Assembly (NCBI GenBank): GCA_029851415.1
Contig: CM056741.1
Location: 163,357,685 to 163,421,684 of the forward strand
Direction: 5' to 3'
Length of the DNA: 64,000 bases
Source of the DNA: Eretmocerus hayati
Taxonomy: Eukaryota; Arthropoda; Insecta; Hymenoptera; Aphelinidae
Part shown: positions 60,165 through 64,000 of the stretch, piece after piece
Numbering within the stretch: the first letter of the stretch is position 1
Layout of the letters: each line of letters begins with the position of its first letter
Notes under the pieces: generated by a model
Told to the model about the DNA's origin: nothing
The model's input: the letters and a program-made list of their open reading frames with translations, nothing else
Databases searched by the model: none
Program-made: the position numbers and the translations under genes

Positions 60165-60912
60165 CACGGGGCTAGGGAGAGGACGATAGGTTGAACAAAA
60201 TTGTCACCAAAAACTGAACACGTGATGATTTAGTACTATGCTCGAGGATCAAAATCCCGTTTCAACCGAAATGGAGCAATTCCCTTTTTTGAAACGCGAG
60301 CTCAATTCGAATTTTTACATGTTAATCAAATGGAGCTGTTTTAGCACTTTTACTTGTCAAGACCATAACAGCTCCCAAAGCTCATAACTCAAACGTATCC
60401 CAATTATTTTCAACGTATATACTTTAGCTCATTTTGAAGCACATTCTAAAATCTTCAAAATGATCTGAAGTGAGTTTGATTTCAACAGACTAGAGTCGAG
60501 GAACTTCATTTTGAATCGATACCCGAGATTTCCTCTTCTAACGATTTGAGACTTTTCGAGCTCCTAACTCCTGAGATAGCTCAAGTCTACTGTGTTGAAT
60601 CCGAGCTCACATTAGCTCATTTTGAGGGTCTTTGAATAAGCTTCAAAATAAGTTGAAGTGCGTTGAAAAATATTGAAATTCATTGAAGTTATGGGCTTTG
60701 GGAGCCGTTATTGTCTCGACAAGTATGTTGCTTAAAAAAGCTCCATTTGATTAACACGTAAAAATACGAATCAAGCTCGCATTCCAAAAAAAGGGGATTG
60801 CTCCATTTCGGTCGAAACGGAATTTTGATCCTCGGGTATAGTACTAAATCACCACGTGTTCAGTTTTTGGTGACAATTTTGTTCAACCTATCGTCCTTTC
60901 CCGAGCACCGTG
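60165..60912. mobile_element. Long-TIR non-autonomous DNA transposon
   Basis: Arms of about 230 bp (60165-60395 and about 60680-60912) start CACGGGGCTAGGGA and end with the near-inverse TCCCGAGCACCGTG, flanked by a CTTA duplication (60161-60164 and 60913-60916). Shared arm words include AGGTTGAACAAAATTGTCAC and AAATGGAGCAAT. The 280-bp centre has repeats resembling those at 56.4-56.8 kb. Superfamily not assigned. Confidence 0.82.
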
Positions 60913-60916
60913 CTTA

Positions 60917-62507
60917 GTTGTTTTACTGGAATTGATGAAAATATTAGTTCATAGGATCAATGAGCTATCTTTTATCATGGATGAAACGCTAGTTATTTAT
61001 ATCAGTCAGAAGTTTTTGATCCGTATTGATACAAGCAATATTCAATCTAAATTTTTGGTCTCTCACTATACAGATCCGTTTCCAAGAATCAAAAAAGAAC
61101 TACTAGAAAATGTTTGAATGAAGCTTTGTCAAGTACTAAATGGAGGCTCGATGTGCCCTCAAGTTTTTCAATTTCAAAAATGTAATTAACTAATTTTCTA
61201 TGGAATAACAATCACGTGAGTGTAAGGCCATCATTCATATTCAAAATGGGTTGTCTTGAATTCTCCCCGTTTGATGATAATATTTTATTACTAGAGCAAC
61301 TCATTTCGATGGGTGTACTTAGATGATTATTGATGTTGAGATGGGATCACTTCAAAATCATCAGCTTTTGAAGGGACTCCCGCGTCCCAGATTTGCATGG
61401 AAACTCTGCATCCATGCTACATCATGAAATTTAAATACTTTGCTTCCTCGAATAATGACAATTGACAATACCTACACCTATTATATATGGACGTTCGGTA
61501 ACTACATCCAAACTAGATCATGTTGGATGATAGAGTCGTGTTAGCACCTCGTGAATCGATAATTTTGAGAATAGGTTTACCTGAAGTTTATTCAGAAATC
61601 AATTTTAAAAAATATATCAAGCGAATGATATGACTTTAAGAGTACGAAAATATTTTTTCGGTCGATAAGAGTCATCGGGCTTAGCAGCTTTTCAGTACTA
61701 AAGTTACAAATTAATTTGTTCTTGATATGGTTTGCAACGTGCAACCTACCCAAATGACTCAATCCTAAAATGTCTTTTTACAGGACTATTTATTTTGCAT
61801 CATCCTATCCGAGAGGAGTTCTGATTGCATATTATGCCATCTCTTCATATTAAACACCGCATCTATATTTCCGCAACTCAAATAAGAATTAAATTATCAC
61901 CTAGCTTGGTTAATTCTGCTTATTCAATCATCGGAAGTTTTTATAAACAATCGTCAAACGCGCTAAATAGATGATCGTTACATTGCCATCTTTCCATCTT
62001 TTCGCGTAAAATCATAACATAATGATTAATCAAAGAACCAGAGAAGCTCTCTCAAGTTACCTAACAGATAATGGAGATTATTTTAAAAGCTCATTCGCGT
62101 AACTCTCTAATTATTTTTAAGTCGTCATACTATATTGTGAGATTAAGGTCCGTATTGCGTTGAAAAAAAACTTTTTGGCAGAAAATATAATAATTAGATC
62201 AATAATTTTTTTAAAGGTAATATTATTCTTTTTATCACAAGTTTCATCATCAGCTCATTTAAGCCATGTCGGATTGATACATATTGTATCTTGAAAATCG
62301 GTGCGGTATAGAATCTGAATTCTGAAATCGCATTATAAGTTTTAACAAAATTTGATTGAATTTTCATAGACTATCATTCATGAATTGACAGTTCCACGAA
62401 GAAAGCCTTTTTACACTTTCAAATATCTCTTACCTGTATCAAAACCGGCTATTTTGAAACAGTGGCGCCACAAATCTCGCGCATGCACTGAAAATGCATT
62501 TCCGAAC
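60917..62507. other. Intergenic, nothing recognised
   Basis: AT-rich sequence without supported genes or repeats. Confidence 0.45.
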
Positions 62508-62510
62508 TTA

Positions 62511-62667
62511 GGCTGCCTTTCCATGGGACAAATATTTTGCCAGAATCAGACCGCGAGATTTGAAAAACCCTAACCTAACAATGAGTGCGAAAGAGATGGC
62601 ACTACTTTGGTGTCTCTCTCTTACACATTGAGAGGGTACCCGCGCCATCTGCCATGGAAAGGCAGCC
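62511..62667. mobile_element. PIF/Harbinger-like MITE
   Basis: GGCTGCCTTTCCATGG and its inverse CCATGGAAAGGCAGCC bound a 157-bp element flanked by TTA (62508-62510 and 62668-62670). A 3-bp TTA/TWA duplication with GG-starting TIRs is typical of PIF/Harbinger MITEs. Confidence 0.78.
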
Positions 62668-62860
62668 TTAGCCGAAGCCCTGCCGAAGTGCCGATTGTTG
62701 TCAAGCGAGCAGACGTCTTTGGTTTGGTCTTTGGTGGTCTTTTGGCTTGATGGTTGTTCCGAAACGTCCGAAACACAACAAGCATAACGATGATGAATCA
62801 ATTATCATTTTATGTAGTAGTTTATTTTAATCTCTTTCTTCCAGCAACTAAACAAGTAAA

Positions 62861-62924
62861 ATGAGGAAACGCAAAGATCTTAATCTACCTGCATTGCATG
62901 TTAGACGCGATAGTCAGTTTGATG
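62861..62924 (+). CDS. First coding exon of an unidentified gene running off the window
   Basis: A strong acceptor (TCTCTTTCTTCCAG, ending 62844) precedes an ATG at 62861. The exon encodes a basic start (MRKRKDLNLPALHVRRDSQF) and stops at a consensus donor GTGAGT (62925). The acceptor implies an upstream 5' UTR exon, perhaps near 62.7 kb. I found no convincing next exon before 64000. Family unknown. Confidence 0.45.
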
Positions 62925-64000
62925 GTGAGTGTATTCTCAATAATTACGAGCAGTCTCCTTGCTTATCCATTATATCAAACTATCAATTGAGATTCATTAG
63001 ATGTATCAAACATCAGAAAACATCTTCACTGACGTTAATGTTTTTCCTCATTGTTTTCTAGTAAATGCCGCTGTCATTGAATGTTGAAAATGCACATGTG
63101 CATCAGTTGCAGTAAGGCCAGCTGTAGCTGCATCCTATTTTCTACCTTTACAATGAATAATGTAAGTATCAGAAGTCAGAAATGCTCAACATATCTGCTT
63201 CTACTTTTATACTGTATTTCACTCCTATTGCATTGCCAGTGGTGGATGAATTATCAATGGATATTTATTGACGCACTTTTAGAGTTTTTTCTAATTGTAC
63301 CTAAAATTTGTACATACCTATAAATCCATGTTCAATTGGCTTCAATCACTGATGAGACTGCTTTGAGCATTCATATACATTACTGAAACTTTGATTCAAA
63401 CAATTGGGATTTCCATAGTACAAATTATCTCAACATAGTTTTAGAGCTTGCTTAGCCACCAAGATTATATTGATCCTGTGCGCAACAAATATTTTTATGA
63501 ATCAATTGCATACTCAATTTGATTTTTTACAAATTTATTTGGTCAAATCTTTGTTTTTATGTAAGAACATTCTTTGTGTGCTCAAGGATCTTATTAATTA
63601 AACAAAATTTGCCTTATGCTCATAATATCTTGAGGCAAGGTTGTTTTGTAGTTCTGTTTCAAGATAGATCTTTCATCAAACCAATTAGCAAATTAGACAA
63701 TTTCATGCATGGTATATAATCTGCTTACTTCTTTGATTGATATAACTTCTTGTCCACCTCTTTTTTTTTCTTATCTACTAGCAAACATTAATATCGTAGA
63801 GCCATGAGAAGAACTCTTATTCTCAAATATTATCAAGGAAGAAAACTTTGTATCATCATTTCAAAAATCTCCTCATAAAAAAACTTGAGCCTAAAATATC
63901 CAGCTTCTTCACATGATTTATCTGCATCGAAAGCACTCAATATGAATTATATTTCTTCTTATCTTTGTAAAACAATGCTTGTAAAATAATGCTATCATTT
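62925..64000. other. Probable intron of the preceding gene
   Basis: AT-rich, short open frames only. Candidate acceptors at about 63060 and 63114 lead quickly to stops. Confidence 0.35.

Overview
This window looks like insect nuclear DNA, and I lean towards a hymenopteran without being able to prove it. The coding genes are split by short GT-AG introns, the background is AT-rich, and there is a CLIP-domain serine protease, an arthropod-type gene. Small terminal-inverted-repeat elements (MITEs) are dense throughout. There are no bacterial-style operons.

Host genes, left to right. (1) 0.3-1.3 kb: a Cys/Lys-rich open exon of unknown function. (2) 4.95-14.6 kb (+): a complete five-exon cysteine dioxygenase gene, with a 7.4 kb first intron carrying two MITEs. 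(3) 28.8-34.3 kb (-): a complete four-exon CLIP-domain trypsin-like protease. (4) 41.6-43.3 kb (+): a four-exon TPR-rich protein. (5) 44.1-45.4 kb (+): N-alpha-acetyltransferase 50 in four exons. (6) 46.7-50.9 kb (-): a complete ten-exon hormone-sensitive lipase, convergent with the acetyltransferase. (7) The last kilobase begins another gene, of which only one short coding exon is visible. Reading phase is conserved across every splice junction I reconstructed in the four genes named by family and in the TPR gene.

The accessory region is 16.8-28.3 kb, between cysteine dioxygenase and the protease. It is a decayed virus-like element present as at least three diverged, partial, head-to-tail units. 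Shared parts are: a TATA+TCAGT core promoter (18911 and 26001, 7.1 kb apart); a family of small proline-rich proteins with nuclear-localisation and SUMO-interaction-like motifs (16795, 19603, 26471); a second spliced gene family (17271, 27854); and a leftward-reading gene (18.2-18.8 kb and 24.2-26.0 kb) whose 5' part carries a Walker-A-like motif. One unit holds a broken protein-primed family-B DNA polymerase of the Polinton/Maverick-bidnavirus kind (21195-24197) behind an acidic repeat protein rich in phospho-SIM-like motifs. Strong GC-rich hairpins lie at 17.86-18.03 kb, between two units. Every copy is disrupted, so this is a fossil, but the gene combination is the most unusual thing here.

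The rest is intergenic DNA and MITEs: a stack at 35.4-38.0 kb including a hAT-type element with an 8-bp target duplication, a TTAA-flanked hairpin at 59.5 kb, a long-TIR element at 60.2 kb and a PIF/Harbinger-like element at 62.5 kb. No CRISPR array or rRNA was recognised. I did not scan systematically for tRNA genes.
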